A DNA stretch of 64,000 bases, from positions 1,674,001 through 1,738,000 of the forward strand of contig CAWAFL010000011.1 in the NCBI GenBank assembly GCA_963781305.1, read 5' to 3'. The number at the start of each line of letters is the position of its first letter. The stretch's first letter is position 1. The notes below the pieces were generated by a model. It saw nothing but the letters and a program-made list of their open reading frames with translations. It was not told the origin of the DNA and made no database searches. This DNA comes from DASXMT01 sp963781305. Lineage in GTDB: Bacteria > Actinomycetota > Acidimicrobiia > Acidimicrobiales > RAAP-2. Below are positions 47,823 to 57,466 of this stretch, one piece after another. The position numbers and the translations under genes were made by a program.

Positions 47823-48446
47823 ATGAGCCGTCGTCAACCTCGTGGCCAAGAGACCCGTGAGCGCATCCTGGCCGTGGCCTTGAGCGAATTCGCCGCCCGT
47901 GGCTACCACGCAGTCAGCATCGAGGACATCGCCAGTGCCGCCGGTGTGACCAAAGGGGCTGTCTACTACTGGTTCACCGACAAGGACGACATCGGGCGGG
48001 ACCTCCAGCACGACCTCTACGAGCGACTGGCCCGGGACGGACTGGCCGCCCTCGAGCCCGAGGCCGACACCGTCACCAGCATTCGTCGGGCCTTGGAGGT
48101 GTTCGTCGACACCCTCGACAATCTGGGCGAGGCGCAGTTCTTCCTCCGGGACGCCTGGACGATCCCCGAGCTCGACGTGGGCACCATTGCCGACGGGCAA
48201 GACGCACTGGCGTTGTTGAAGGGGGTGCTGTCCGGGGGCATGGCCCGAGGTGAGATCGTCGCCCTGGACCCCGATGCGCTGGCCCGCGTGTTGTTCGGCG
48301 CCCTGACCGAAGCCACCTTGTACATCCTCACCACCGGCGAACGCGCCGCTACCCTCGCCGCCATCGACCATCTGGTCGAGTCCCTGGGGACGGGCAGCCG
48401 GGTCGCCGACCTGGCCCCGACGGTCGCCAAGGCCCGACGCGCCTGA
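47823..48446 (+). CDS. TetR family transcriptional regulator
   Basis: A 207-residue repressor-type protein. The N-terminal helix-turn-helix is RERILAVALSEFAARGYHAV followed by SIEDIASAAGVTKGAVYYWF, and the C-terminal ligand-binding helices follow. It lies between a divergent P450 gene and a copper amine oxidase gene, 21 bases downstream, so it probably controls both. The ligand is likely a substrate of one of these enzymes. Confidence 0.92.
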   Translation: MSRRQPRGQETRERILAVALSEFAARGYHAVSIEDIASAAGVTKGAVYYWFTDKDDIGRDLQHDLYERLARDGLAALEPEADTVTSIRRALEVFVDTLDNLGEAQFFLRDAWTIPELDVGTIADGQDALALLKGVLSGGMARGEIVALDPDALARVLFGALTEATLYILTTGERAATLAAIDHLVESLGTGSRVADLAPTVAKARRA

Positions 48447-48467
48447 GACGGCGCCGGCACCGACCTG

Positions 48468-50372
48468 ATGAAGCACCCACTCGAGCCGCTCACCGCCGAG
48501 GAGATCCGCAGTGCAGTGGCCACGGTGCGGGCCGATGGGCGAATCGGCGAGGGGGCGCGCTTTGCCACCGTCACCCTCGACGAGCCGACCAAGGAGGCGC
48601 TGTCGGCCTTTCGGCCCGGCGATCCCATCGAGCGTCGGGTGCACCTGGTCATCGTGCCCGGCCCCGAGAGCACGGTGATCGAGGCCATCGTGGCCATGGC
48701 CGCGCCAGGGACTTCGAGTGGCGCGGCGATCGTCTCGTGGGTCGAGCGGTCCGACGTGCGCCCGGCCCTGTTGTTCGAGGAGTCCATGCGGGCCATCAAC
48801 GCCCTCAAGAGCGACCTCGACTGGCAGAAGGCCATGCTGCTCCGGGGCATTACCGACTTCGACAAGGTGCAGATCGACCCCTGGCCCACCGGTAACTTCG
48901 GCCGACCCGAGGAAGAGAACCGCCGGATCGCACGCTGCCTCTCCTATTACCGGGAGAACCCGGCCGACAACGGCTACGCCCGCCCCATCGAAGGGGTGAT
49001 CGCCACCGTGGATGCGGCCCGCGGTGTGGTCCTGGACATGCTCGATTACGGAGTGGTCCCGCTGCCCGAAGAGACCGGAAGCTACTACCCCGAAGATCAC
49101 CAGCCCCTTCGGGCCGACCTGTTGCCGTTGGAGATCGTCCAGCCCGAGGGGCCCAGCTTCACCGTCGACAACAACCTGGTTCGCTGGCAGCGATGGTCTC
49201 TGCGCGTGTCGATGGATCCCCACGACGGCTTGGTCCTGCACACCATCGGCTATGAGGACGGCGGTCGGCTGCGGCCCATCCTGCACCGGGCCTCCATCAC
49301 CGAGATGGTGGTCCCCTACGGCGACCCCGGCCCCATGCACGGCTGGAAGAATGCCTTCGATGTGGGTGAGTGGGGCCTCGGCCGGATGGCCAACTCCCTC
49401 ACCTTGGGCTGCGATTGCCTGGGCGAGATCACCTATCTCGATGCCACCCTGACCAGCGAGCAGGGCCATCCCTACGTGTTGCCGAACGCGGTGTGCATCC
49501 ATGAGGAGGACTACGGCATCCTCTGGAAGCACCAGGACCTCCTGGCCGGGAGGACCGAGGTCCGCCGGTCCCGCCGCCTCGTCATATCCTCCATTGCCAC
49601 CGTCGGCAACTACGAGTACGGCTTCTACTGGTACTTCTACCTCGACGGGTCGATGCAGCTCGAGGTCAAGCTGACCGGGATCATGTCGACGCAGGCGTTG
49701 GCCCCCGGCGAGCAGTCTCCCTACGCCACCGTGATCGCTCCCGGTCTGGCTGCCCCCGTGCACCAGCACCTGTTCTGTGCCCGCCTCGATGTGGAAGTAG
49801 GTGGGGCCATCAACGAGGTCCACGAGGTCTCGTGCCAGGCGCTGCCGGTGGGAGAGGCCAACCCGTGGTCCAACGCTTTCGTCTCGGTGGCCACCAGGCT
49901 CGAGTCCGAGTTGGGAGCCCGTCGGAACATCGACCCCGCCTCCAGCCGCTACTGGAAGTTCGTCAACCCCGAGGTCCGCAACCGGCTGGGCCAGCCCGTG
50001 GCCTACAAGCTGGTACCCGGGGCCACGCCCACCCTGCTCGCCCACCCGGAATCGAGCGTGGGGCGACGGGCCGGGTTCGCCCAGCACAATCTGTGGGTGA
50101 CCCCCTTCGCCCCCGACGAGAGACGGGGTGCGGGCGACTATCCCAATCAGCACCCCGGAGGCGATGGGCTGCCCATGTGGACGGCCGCCGATCGGTCACT
50201 CGTCGACGCCAACATCGTCGCCTGGCACACCTTCGGCGTCACCCACGTCCCCCGTCCCGAAGACTGGCCGGTGATGCCGGTGGAGTACTGCGGGTTCCAG
50301 CTCATACCTGTGGGGTTCTTCGACGCCAACCCGGCCCTCGACGTTCCGCCCTCACCGAGCCACTGCCACTGA
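48468..50372 (+). CDS. Copper-containing primary amine oxidase
   Basis: Oxidises a primary amine to the aldehyde with release of ammonia and hydrogen peroxide. The 634-residue protein has the topaquinone site VGNYEYGFYWYF (cofactor Tyr382), the catalytic base in NAFDVGEWGLGR, copper ligands in VHQHLFCARLDVEVGG and the late HVPRPEDWPVMPVE, and the YPNQHPGGDGLP segment. There is no signal peptide, so it acts in the cytoplasm, as in many actinobacteria. It follows tetR on the same strand and is probably regulated by it. Confidence 0.95.
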   Translation: MKHPLEPLTAEEIRSAVATVRADGRIGEGARFATVTLDEPTKEALSAFRPGDPIERRVHLVIVPGPESTVIEAIVAMAAPGTSSGAAIVSWVERSDVRPALLFEESMRAINALKSDLDWQKAMLLRGITDFDKVQIDPWPTGNFGRPEEENRRIARCLSYYRENPADNGYARPIEGVIATVDAARGVVLDMLDYGVVPLPEETGSYYPEDHQPLRADLLPLEIVQPEGPSFTVDNNLVRWQRWSLRVSMDPHDGLVLHTIGYEDGGRLRPILHRASITEMVVPYGDPGPMHGWKNAFDVGEWGLGRMANSLTLGCDCLGEITYLDATLTSEQGHPYVLPNAVCIHEEDYGILWKHQDLLAGRTEVRRSRRLVISSIATVGNYEYGFYWYFYLDGSMQLEVKLTGIMSTQALAPGEQSPYATVIAPGLAAPVHQHLFCARLDVEVGGAINEVHEVSCQALPVGEANPWSNAFVSVATRLESELGARRNIDPASSRYWKFVNPEVRNRLGQPVAYKLVPGATPTLLAHPESSVGRRAGFAQHNLWVTPFAPDERRGAGDYPNQHPGGDGLPMWTAADRSLVDANIVAWHTFGVTHVPRPEDWPVMPVEYCGFQLIPVGFFDANPALDVPPSPSHCH

Positions 50373-50480
50373 GCAAAGCGGCATGCCGGGGGCTGACGCC
50401 CTGAGCGGAGGGAGAGCAACCGTGCGCCCCCGAGCAGGCATGCGATGCGGTAATCCCCCAGGGGAGCGGGGAAACCCTCT

Positions 50481-50486
50481 TACACT
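50481..50486 (+). promoter_or_regulatory. Possible -10 element of the DMT permease gene
   Basis: TACACT begins 18 bases before the ATG at 50499. No clear -35 or Shine-Dalgarno is seen; the transcript would have a leader of only a few bases. Confidence 0.3.
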
Positions 50487-50498
50487 AAGGCCACTGTC

Positions 50499-51437
50499 AT
50501 GGTCTTCATCCTGGCCCTCGGGGCGGCATTTTCGAACGCATTGATCAGCGTGCTCCAGCGCATGGGCGTGGAGGACGCCAAAGAAGAGGACACGCTGAGG
50601 TTGAGCCTTCTCGCCCACGCATTGCGCAGTTGGGTGTGGTTGGTGGGATTCGCGCTCATGATCGCCTCGTTTCTCCTACAGGCAGTGGCCCTGCATTTCG
50701 GCCGACTCAGCCAGGTCCAGCCCATCCTGGTTACCGAGCTGTTGTTCCTGGTCTTCATCCTGTCCACCTGGTTCGGCTACAAGTCGGGGCTCCGCGAGTG
50801 GCTCAGCGTGGCCATGGTATCGGCCGGCCTTGCCGGGTTCTTGGTGTTCGCCGCGCCCAAGGGGGGGAACCGTCTACCCAGCGACCTGGGCTGGATCGTG
50901 GTGGGCGGGTCCTGTGTGACGGGCATCATCGTCAGCGTGGTCCTGGCCCTCAGGGGCCCGCGGTGGTGGCGGGCGGCGATGTTCGGAACCGGGGCCGCCA
51001 TCGGCTACGCGTTCACGGCATCGCTGACCAAGGTCGTCACCCACTACGCCGCTCAGGACTTCTGGACCATCTTTTTGCACTGGGAGACCTACGGATTGGT
51101 GGTGTTCGGGATCCTGTCCGTGTTCCTGACCCAGAACGCATTCCACGCCGGCCCCATCGGTGCCTCCCAGGCCGCACTGGTGCTGGTCGATCCTTTGGTC
51201 AGCATCGGCATCGGCATTGCCCTGTTCGGCGACAACGTGCAAACGGCGGGCGCACGGGGACCACTGGAGGCGTTCTCGCTTCTCCTTCTCATTGCCGGAG
51301 GGTTCTGGCTCTCGCACTCGTCGGCCATCACGCTGGTGCTCGGCGAGGGCGCCACCGGCGACCTGCTCACCCCACGCTTCCGCCGGATGGGCCAGCTGCC
51401 GCCACAGGACCCGTGTCCCCCCGGTGTCGCCTCCTGA
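50499..51437 (+). CDS. DMT superfamily permease
   Basis: A 312-residue protein with about nine or ten membrane helices: MVFILALGAAFSNALISVLQ, LLQAVALHFGRLSQVQPILV, and QAALVLVDPLVSIGIGIALF belong to the EamA-like drug/metabolite transporter pattern with an internal duplication. It has a short hydrophilic C-terminus. It follows the amine oxidase after a 126-base gap that carries its own -10-like sequence. The transported compound is unknown. Confidence 0.8.
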   Translation: MVFILALGAAFSNALISVLQRMGVEDAKEEDTLRLSLLAHALRSWVWLVGFALMIASFLLQAVALHFGRLSQVQPILVTELLFLVFILSTWFGYKSGLREWLSVAMVSAGLAGFLVFAAPKGGNRLPSDLGWIVVGGSCVTGIIVSVVLALRGPRWWRAAMFGTGAAIGYAFTASLTKVVTHYAAQDFWTIFLHWETYGLVVFGILSVFLTQNAFHAGPIGASQAALVLVDPLVSIGIGIALFGDNVQTAGARGPLEAFSLLLLIAGGFWLSHSSAITLVLGEGATGDLLTPRFRRMGQLPPQDPCPPGVAS

Positions 51438-51467
51438 CCGAGGGGTGCCGGCTCAGTGCCTGCCCGC

Positions 51468-52196
51468 TCAGTTCGTGCCGGCGCCGGCCGGCCTGCCCGT
51501 CTCGGTACAGAACAGCGCCCGGTACACGATGGTGGTGAGCGTGTCGAGGGCGGCCTCGTCAACCGGTCGGTCCATGAGCTCGCGCATGAAGTGAAAGCGG
51601 TCGAGCATGGCCAGCATGGCCATGCCGGTCACCTCGGGATCGAGGTCGCCGGCCGGGTCAGCGACAGCGATCTGCGACGCCATGGCCTCGTTGAGCGCGT
51701 TCACCATCCGTCGTGTCTGGTCGCCCACGGCCTGGTCCATGGTGGCCAGGTCGGTCCAGGACCGGAACAGTGGCGCGTAGCGCAACCAGAGCGACGAGTA
51801 CTCGCCGACCCAGCCCCGCAACTGGTCCCAGTTTTGTCCGCTGAGGCTGTGCCCCGCCTTGACCATGGCATCGGCCGAGAGGTTCGAAGCTTCGGAGGTG
51901 GCCTCCATGGTCAGTGCCCGGACAAGGTCTTCCTTGTTGGAGAAATAGAGATAGAAGGTCCCGTGCGAGGTGTTGGACAGGTCCACCACGTCTTTCACCC
52001 GCGTACCGTGATAGCCCCGTTCGTCGAGCGCCTTCATGGCCGAATCGAGCAGCTTCCGCATGGTCGAACGCCCCTGGCTGCGCAGGACCCGCTTGCTGGC
52101 CGGTATTCCCTCGGCCGGTCGGGAGGAGGGCGCTGAGCCCCTCTCATCCGGCACCGGACCGGTGCGGCGGGGATCCTTGCCCTGGTCCGCGGTCAC
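51468..52196 (-). CDS. TetR family transcriptional regulator
   Basis: A 242-residue regulator with an unusually long, basic, proline-rich N-terminus of about 45 residues before the helix-turn-helix RKLLDSAMKALDERGYHGTR followed by VKDVVDLSNTSHGTFYLYFS. The C-terminal domain is helical. It is the last gene of the minus-strand liv-type operon, 65 bases after livF, and probably controls it. An ATG further in (MRKLLDS) would give a normal-sized protein. Confidence 0.88.
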   Translation of the reverse strand: MTADQGKDPRRTGPVPDERGSAPSSRPAEGIPASKRVLRSQGRSTMRKLLDSAMKALDERGYHGTRVKDVVDLSNTSHGTFYLYFSNKEDLVRALTMEATSEASNLSADAMVKAGHSLSGQNWDQLRGWVGEYSSLWLRYAPLFRSWTDLATMDQAVGDQTRRMVNALNEAMASQIAVADPAGDLDPEVTGMAMLAMLDRFHFMRELMDRPVDEAALDTLTTIVYRALFCTETGRPAGAGTN

Positions 52197-52261
52197 ACCA
52201 TCGCCCCCGGTCTCAGGGCGAGGGGTCGGTCATCGGGGGCGGCGGTCTCCTGAGGCATCGC

Positions 52262-53047
52262 TCACGGTTGGGGCCGGGTCCCTCGCCCGGCCAGCACTCC
52301 CTCCATGGCGGCCAGGGCCTGGGAGGCGGGCCCGGCGAAGGCCACTCCCCCGTGTTCGAGGATGACGGCCTCCGAAGCGAGGTCGAGGGCTCGGTCGACC
52401 TGTTGTTCCACCACCAAGAGGGCGGTACCGGCCCGGTTGATCTCCCGCAGGCCGTTGTAGACCGCTTCGATCACCACCGGAGCCAGGCCGAGGGAGAGCT
52501 CGTCGGCCACCAGCACCCGGGGTGGGACGACCAGAACCTTGGCCAGGGACAGCAGTCGTTGCTGGCCCCCCGACAACGTGCCGCCCGCTTGCTTGCGACG
52601 CTCGCCGAGCACGGGGAAGGCCTGGTAGGCGCGCTCCAGCGATTCGGGCACCCGTCGCCGTCCCGCCCGCTGGCGAAAGGCCATCACCAGGTTCTCCTCG
52701 ACCGTCAGGTTGCCGAAGATGGCCCGTCCCTCGGGGACATGGGCCATGCCGGCCCGAGCGATCCGGTAAGCCGGTTTGCCGGTCACGTCGGTGCCGCCCA
52801 GCTTGATCTTCCCCGCAGTACTGGCCACCAGCCCGCTCACCACTCGGGCCACCGTGGACTTCCCTGCCCCGTTGGAGCCGAGGAGGGCGGTGATGCTTCC
52901 CGCCGGCACCGCGAAGCTGACGTCGAAGAGGGCCCGGTACGGGCCGTAGGCCGCGCTGACGTGCTCGACCTCCAGGGCCGGGACCTCGACGCCGGCGGCC
53001 CCGTTGGTGTCGACCACGGCGGGAGCCGGTGAACCGGTGCCGGTCAT
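52262..53047 (-). CDS. livF: Branched-chain amino acid type ABC transporter, ATP-binding protein LivF
   Basis: A 261-residue ATPase. Walker A is LLGSNGAGKST, the signature GGTLSGGQQRLLSLAKVLVV, and Walker B VLVADELSLGLAPVVIEAVY. The NLVMAFRQRAG and AHVPEGRAIFGNLTVEENL segments are typical of LivF. Its ATG overlaps the livG stop (ATGA). It energises the permease encoded upstream. Confidence 0.93.
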   Translation of the reverse strand: MTGTGSPAPAVVDTNGAAGVEVPALEVEHVSAAYGPYRALFDVSFAVPAGSITALLGSNGAGKSTVARVVSGLVASTAGKIKLGGTDVTGKPAYRIARAGMAHVPEGRAIFGNLTVEENLVMAFRQRAGRRRVPESLERAYQAFPVLGERRKQAGGTLSGGQQRLLSLAKVLVVPPRVLVADELSLGLAPVVIEAVYNGLREINRAGTALLVVEQQVDRALDLASEAVILEHGGVAFAGPASQALAAMEGVLAGRGTRPQP

Positions 53048-53865
53048 CCGCTGATCCCCAGGTAGGCATGGCGAACGGTGGGATCGGCCATCACCTCGTC
53101 GAACGTGCCGTGGGCGATCACTGCCCCCAGGTCCATGACGATGGTCCGGTCCACCACGTCGGCCACCATCTGAAGATCGTGTTCCACCAGCAATACGGTC
53201 ATCCCGCGCTCTCGTTGCAGGGCGCGCAGGACATGGGCCAGCTCCTGGGTCTCGGTGACGTCGAGACCGGACGAGGGCTCATCGGCCAGCAACACGATCG
53301 GATCGGCGACCAGGGCCCGGGCCAGCTCCACCAGCCGGCACGACCCGAGTCCCAGGGCGGATACCGGGATCTCGGCCCGGTCGGCGATGCCGATCAGCTC
53401 CAGGATCTCGGCCACCCGGGCCAACTCGGTCTCCGTCGGGCTGGCCCGGTTGCACAGGTCCCGCCACAACCTCCCCTCCGCGCCCCGGGCCCGCTCGGCC
53501 ACCAGCAGGTGCTCGCGCACCGTCATGTCCGAGAACACCTCCACCCGCTGGTAGGTGCGACCGATCCCCAACCGGGCCCGCTGGTAGGTGGGGAGCCCGT
53601 CGAGCACCGTCGCCCCCAGCGTGATCGTGCCTTCGTCGGGGCGGAGCTGCCCGCAGATGCAATTGAACAGCGTCGTCTTGCCCGCCCCGTTTGGCCCGAC
53701 CAGTCCCACGCTCTCGCCGCTCTCGATGGTGAAGCTCACGTCGCGCACGGCGGCGATGCCCCCGAAGGACTTGGTTACCCCGGCCACCGAAACCAGCGAG
53801 CCGTCACCGGGCACGCCCTTCCGCGTGGGCGCCCCCGGTGATCGGGACCTCAGGTGGCGTTTCAC
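53044..53865 (-). CDS. livG: Branched-chain amino acid type ABC transporter, ATP-binding protein LivG
   Basis: A 273-residue ATPase. Walker A is LVGPNGAGKTT, followed by LFNCICGQLRPDEGTITLGA, IGRTYQRVEVFSDMTVREHL, and Walker B with LADEPSSGLDVTETQELAHV. It has a basic N-terminal tail of about 20 residues. The GTG at 53865 is in a GTGA overlap with the permease stop; the longer open frame upstream lies inside the permease gene and is rejected. The signature motif is degenerate (LGLGSCRLVELARAL), lacking the usual LSGGQ, although LivG proteins often vary here. Confidence 0.9.
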   Translation of the reverse strand: MKRHLRSRSPGAPTRKGVPGDGSLVSVAGVTKSFGGIAAVRDVSFTIESGESVGLVGPNGAGKTTLFNCICGQLRPDEGTITLGATVLDGLPTYQRARLGIGRTYQRVEVFSDMTVREHLLVAERARGAEGRLWRDLCNRASPTETELARVAEILELIGIADRAEIPVSALGLGSCRLVELARALVADPIVLLADEPSSGLDVTETQELAHVLRALQRERGMTVLLVEHDLQMVADVVDRTIVMDLGAVIAHGTFDEVMADPTVRHAYLGISG

Positions 53866-55931
53866 GGACCGATTCCTCCGTCCGGCGTGGCCACGCCGGC
53901 GTAGCTCCCGTCCACCGCGGGCGCGCCGATGGGCGCCCGGACTCCCGCCGTCGCCCCGTCGTCCCTCCCGCCCGGGGAACCCGGTCCGTCGGTGGAGGAA
54001 CGATCGCGAAAGATCAGGCGTTCGAAGCGCATCGTCCACCGGCGTTTCTGGAATTCGAGCACCCCCTCGGGATGAGCGGCGTAGGTCAACGCGCCGAAGG
54101 CGAAGAGCACGAAGGTGAGCCCGCTGCCCCCATAGCGAGCGGGGAGGTAGGTGAGGAGCTGCTGGACGATCACGAAGCCCATCCCGGCCTGGATGGCGCC
54201 CTCGATGGAGCCCACGCCGGTCGTGACCACGACGACCACGAAGGCCAGCGAGAGCTGATAGTTGAACTGCTCGGGGTTGACCGACTGTTGCTGGATGGTG
54301 AGGATGGTCCCGCCGATGCCGGCCACGACACCCGAGAGGGCAAAAATCAGTATTCGCTGCCAGGTCAGGTTTATCCCGATGCCCGCCGCAGCCGTCTCGC
54401 TGCCCCGCATGGCCGTCAGGTAGCGGCCCGTGGTCCCCTTTTTCACCAGGGTCACGCCGAGAACGCACACGAGCAGCACGATCATGGACAGCACGAACAG
54501 GGCGTGGCCGTTGGCGTTGAGGATGCCCAATCCGACCCACTTTGCCTGCACGGTGAGGGCATGGCCGTTGCTCTGGCCGATCTGGGTGAAGACCGAGTTG
54601 TCGAAGAACAGGGCGGCAGCGATGGTCATGAGGGCGAGGCCCAGCCCCCGCAGCCGCAGCGAGGCCAGGGCCAGCACCACCGCCACCACCGCGGCCAGGA
54701 GGGCGCCGACGACCGCGCCAGCCAGGTAGTTCAGCCCGATGTGGTTGGCCAGCTCAGCGGCAGTGAACGCTCCCACCCCGGCCAGCGTGGCCTGAGCCAG
54801 GGAGAGCTGGCCGCCCATGCCGGTGATCAGGGTGATGGACAAGAAGATGGCCGAAAAGGCCAGGCCGGAGTTGAAGACGCTCTCCCAGTTCTGCGGAATC
54901 CACGACAGCATGGACACGATGAACCCGGCCAGGAGCACGTACCACAGGATCTTGATCACCCGGCCGAGCTGGGGAGCCCGTGTGTCGGCGACGGTCGGCG
55001 GGGGTGGGGGGTCGACGGAGGCCATCGGGTCCTCGTCGTCGTGGAGCTGGCGCATGCCCGGCACGAGCAGCAGGGCGGCCACCAAGACGATGAAGGGCAG
55101 CGAGGGCAGGACAGCAGCCGACCAGGGGCTCGATGCGGGCAGGTAGCCCTCGAGCACGGTGTCGGCTACGCCCATCAGGATCCCGACCAGGGCGGCGATG
55201 GGCATCGAGCGCAGGGTGGCCCAAGCCGCGGCGGCGAATGCGGCCACCAGCAACGTGGCGTAGTCCTGCGACTGGAGCTGCCCGTAGATGGGGGCCAGCA
55301 GCACGCCGGCCAGCCCGGCCATGAAACTGGACACGGCCCAGGCGATGGCGATGACCCGGCCCGAGTTCACGCCGTCCAGTTGGACCAGCCGTCGGCTCTC
55401 GACCGCGCCGCGCATCTGCAGCCCGAGGTTGGTGAACCGCATCAGGATCACGAGGGCGATCAGGACCGCGGCGGTGATCACCACCGAGCTGAGGTAGATC
55501 CCGTTGATCGGGGTGTTGGCCACCCGGAAGTACACCGTGTCGGGGTTGAACAGGATGCTGGGCGAGTTGTACTGGTTGGCGCTGCCGAAGAGCACCGGCA
55601 ACAGTGCGGGAATGCCGACGAACAGGGCGATGCCGGTCACCAGCTTGGCCGTGGTGTTGGTATTGGGAATCTTGCGAAAGAGGTAGCGGTCGAAGATCAG
55701 CCCCAGCAGCGGTGCCAGCACCACCACCGAGATGATGAAGGCCAACCAGATGGGGAGCCCGTCGTCCTGGACCAACTTGGTGTACACGAACGCCGAGGTG
55801 TAGGCCTGGGCGCCGAAGGCGAAGTTGAAGACGCCGGTGGCCTGATAGGTGAGCACCAGGCCCACGGCGACGATGGCGTAGGTACAGCCATAGGGGATGC
55901 CGGGGATGGCATAGCCGATGAAGTGCGCCAC
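53862..55931 (-). CDS. livHM: Fused LivH-LivM permease
   Basis: A 689-residue permease that joins LivH (residues about 1-290, MAHFIGYAIPGIPYGCTYAI onward, with AGLAGVLLAPIYGQLQSQDY) and LivM (about 340-620, with GMGGQLSLAQATLAGVGAFT and VAGIGGTILTIQQQSVNP) in one chain. Each half has about eight membrane helices. The linker (DDEDPMASVDPPPPPTVADT) is charged and proline-rich. A C-terminal Gly/Pro/Arg tail precedes the stop. Such fusions occur in actinobacteria for non-amino-acid substrates. Confidence 0.92.
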   Translation of the reverse strand: MAHFIGYAIPGIPYGCTYAIVAVGLVLTYQATGVFNFAFGAQAYTSAFVYTKLVQDDGLPIWLAFIISVVVLAPLLGLIFDRYLFRKIPNTNTTAKLVTGIALFVGIPALLPVLFGSANQYNSPSILFNPDTVYFRVANTPINGIYLSSVVITAAVLIALVILMRFTNLGLQMRGAVESRRLVQLDGVNSGRVIAIAWAVSSFMAGLAGVLLAPIYGQLQSQDYATLLVAAFAAAAWATLRSMPIAALVGILMGVADTVLEGYLPASSPWSAAVLPSLPFIVLVAALLLVPGMRQLHDDEDPMASVDPPPPPTVADTRAPQLGRVIKILWYVLLAGFIVSMLSWIPQNWESVFNSGLAFSAIFLSITLITGMGGQLSLAQATLAGVGAFTAAELANHIGLNYLAGAVVGALLAAVVAVVLALASLRLRGLGLALMTIAAALFFDNSVFTQIGQSNGHALTVQAKWVGLGILNANGHALFVLSMIVLLVCVLGVTLVKKGTTGRYLTAMRGSETAAAGIGINLTWQRILIFALSGVVAGIGGTILTIQQQSVNPEQFNYQLSLAFVVVVVTTGVGSIEGAIQAGMGFVIVQQLLTYLPARYGGSGLTFVLFAFGALTYAAHPEGVLEFQKRRWTMRFERLIFRDRSSTDGPGSPGGRDDGATAGVRAPIGAPAVDGSYAGVATPDGGIGP

Positions 55932-56029
55932 GAAGTCCTGGTCCTAGCCGGTGCCGACGGTGCGGGCCGGTATACGTATCGGACCCGGGTCCTCGCCCCC
56001 GCTCCGGTGCCGCTCCGACCCGACGGTGC

Positions 56030-57328
56030 TCACGTTCCCGGGGTTCCCGGCGGTGGCGTCACCAAGACCGGGTTCTTGTAGTTCACCTTCTTGTTGAAGC
56101 AGGCGAACACCTGGTGGCCCTTGACGGCCACCGGCATGAATTGGGAGCCCTTGACCTTCACGAAGGCGCTACAAGCCGGGTAGGTCTGCGTGGTGTGCAG
56201 CTTCGTCCAGTCGGTCACGGCCGAGATGCCCCCGGCGGTGAAGTTGGTGATCGTGTTGGTCATGGCGACGATGTTCTGGGGGGACACGTTGGCCCCCGCC
56301 TTCTGGATCCCGGCGGCCAGGAGGGCGGCCGACTGCCAACCCTGGACGGACTGGTCGTTGAACTCGAATTTCGGCTCGTACTTCTTCATGGCCGCGAGGT
56401 ACTGCTCCATGCCCGGGTAGGAGCCGGGGAACGCCTTCGGCGCCTGGAAGGGGACGTTGCCGTTCACGTTGAGGTAGACGCCCTGCATCAACGAGCTGTA
56501 CTGGCTGAGGAGCGTCTGGTCGTAGCCGCTGAGCCACAGCTGGTGGACCTTGAGGCCGTACTGCTGGATGCTCCGGGCCATCGTGATGTTGTCCGAATCC
56601 TGCATGCAACTCAGGACGAAGTCGGTGCCTGCCTGCTGCATCTTCTGGACGGCGGAGCTGTAGTTGCCGCCGAGCTGGGCCGAGAAGTCGGTATAGCTGA
56701 CGTCGACGCCGGCCGCCTTCAGCCCGTTGGCGAAGGCGTTGCAGGCGCCATAGGAGGAAGTGACGGCCGATCCGTAGCTCATGACGGCCACCGACTTCGA
56801 TTTGGTCTGCTTGATGATCCAGGCGATTGGGGCCACCCCGGCCTGGAAGTTCTGTACGGAACCCCCGGCGGCGAACAGGTTGTCGGGACCGTTCCAGTTG
56901 CCGCTCACGTTATAGCCGTACGTGGGTATGCCGGATTGGGCGTAGAGGCTCGGGTTGAAGAAGAAGGTGGAGATGGCCGCGGCGGAGACGTGATCCTGTT
57001 GGAGCAGCGTGTGGGTCAGCGAGGTGAACTGGCTGGGGTTGCCACCGTCGTCCAGGTTGGCCGCCAGCACCAGCTTGTGCCCGTTGACCCCGCCGTTGGC
57101 GTTGACCATGTCGAAGTAGGCCTGCATCCCGGGCACGAAGGCGTCGAAGTCGGCGGCAATGGAACCGGTCAGCGACGAGATGGCACCGACGTTGATGGTC
57201 GTCGATGCCGCCGTCTTGGTCGCCGCCGCGCTCGGGCCCGAAACGCCGACCAGGAGGACTGCTCCCGTCAGCAGTGCGGTGACCGTTCCCGCCAACCGTC
57301 TTCTCGTCCTCCGGTGAACTCGCATCAT
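56030..57328 (-). CDS. ABC transporter substrate-binding protein, Leu/Ile/Val-binding type
   Basis: A 432-residue exported protein. The signal peptide (MMRVHRRTRRRLAGTVTALL, hydrophobic core TGAVLLVGVSG, SAAA cleavage region) lacks a lipobox cysteine. The mature part follows the Peripla_BP_6 pattern: INVGAISSLTGSIAADFDAF, MVNANGGVNGHKLVLAANLD and later LWLSGYDQTLLSQYSSLMQG. Two adjacent ATGs at 57328 and 57325 follow GGGGGGAAG. It provides the ligand for the permease downstream; the ligand is not predictable, and this family also binds aromatics and acids. Confidence 0.9.
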   Translation of the reverse strand: MMRVHRRTRRRLAGTVTALLTGAVLLVGVSGPSAAATKTAASTTINVGAISSLTGSIAADFDAFVPGMQAYFDMVNANGGVNGHKLVLAANLDDGGNPSQFTSLTHTLLQQDHVSAAAISTFFFNPSLYAQSGIPTYGYNVSGNWNGPDNLFAAGGSVQNFQAGVAPIAWIIKQTKSKSVAVMSYGSAVTSSYGACNAFANGLKAAGVDVSYTDFSAQLGGNYSSAVQKMQQAGTDFVLSCMQDSDNITMARSIQQYGLKVHQLWLSGYDQTLLSQYSSLMQGVYLNVNGNVPFQAPKAFPGSYPGMEQYLAAMKKYEPKFEFNDQSVQGWQSAALLAAGIQKAGANVSPQNIVAMTNTITNFTAGGISAVTDWTKLHTTQTYPACSAFVKVKGSQFMPVAVKGHQVFACFNKKVNYKNPVLVTPPPGTPGT

Positions 57329-57431
57329 CTTCCCCCCCAGGTTGTCAGCGTCGTGCGTACGGTGGTGCCGACCGGGAACATCATGCCCCTCCCCAGGGGC
57401 GACCGGGTGGCGGGGACCGTACTCATGAGCT

Positions 57432-57460
57432 GGCACGACTATACGTGTTTTCCGGCTGTA
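57432..57460 (-). promoter_or_regulatory. Possible promoter of the binding-protein gene
   Basis: The minus strand has TATAGT within ACGTATAGTCGTGCC around 57437-57444, a good -10 about 110 bases before the start codon. A -35 is not obvious. The operator-like palindrome at 57467-57480 lies just upstream. Confidence 0.35.
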
Positions 57461-57466
57461 GTTCTA

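Noticed and set aside
47521..47823. 100-codon plus-strand frame ending on the tetR start
   Set aside because: No Shine-Dalgarno, no recognisable motif, overlaps the P450 promoter region; the TGATG junction may be chance.
53044..54540. Long LivG frame starting inside the permease gene
   Set aside because: The upstream part is Arg/Gly/Pro-rich and overlaps the permease; the GTG at 53865 forms the usual 4-bp overlap.
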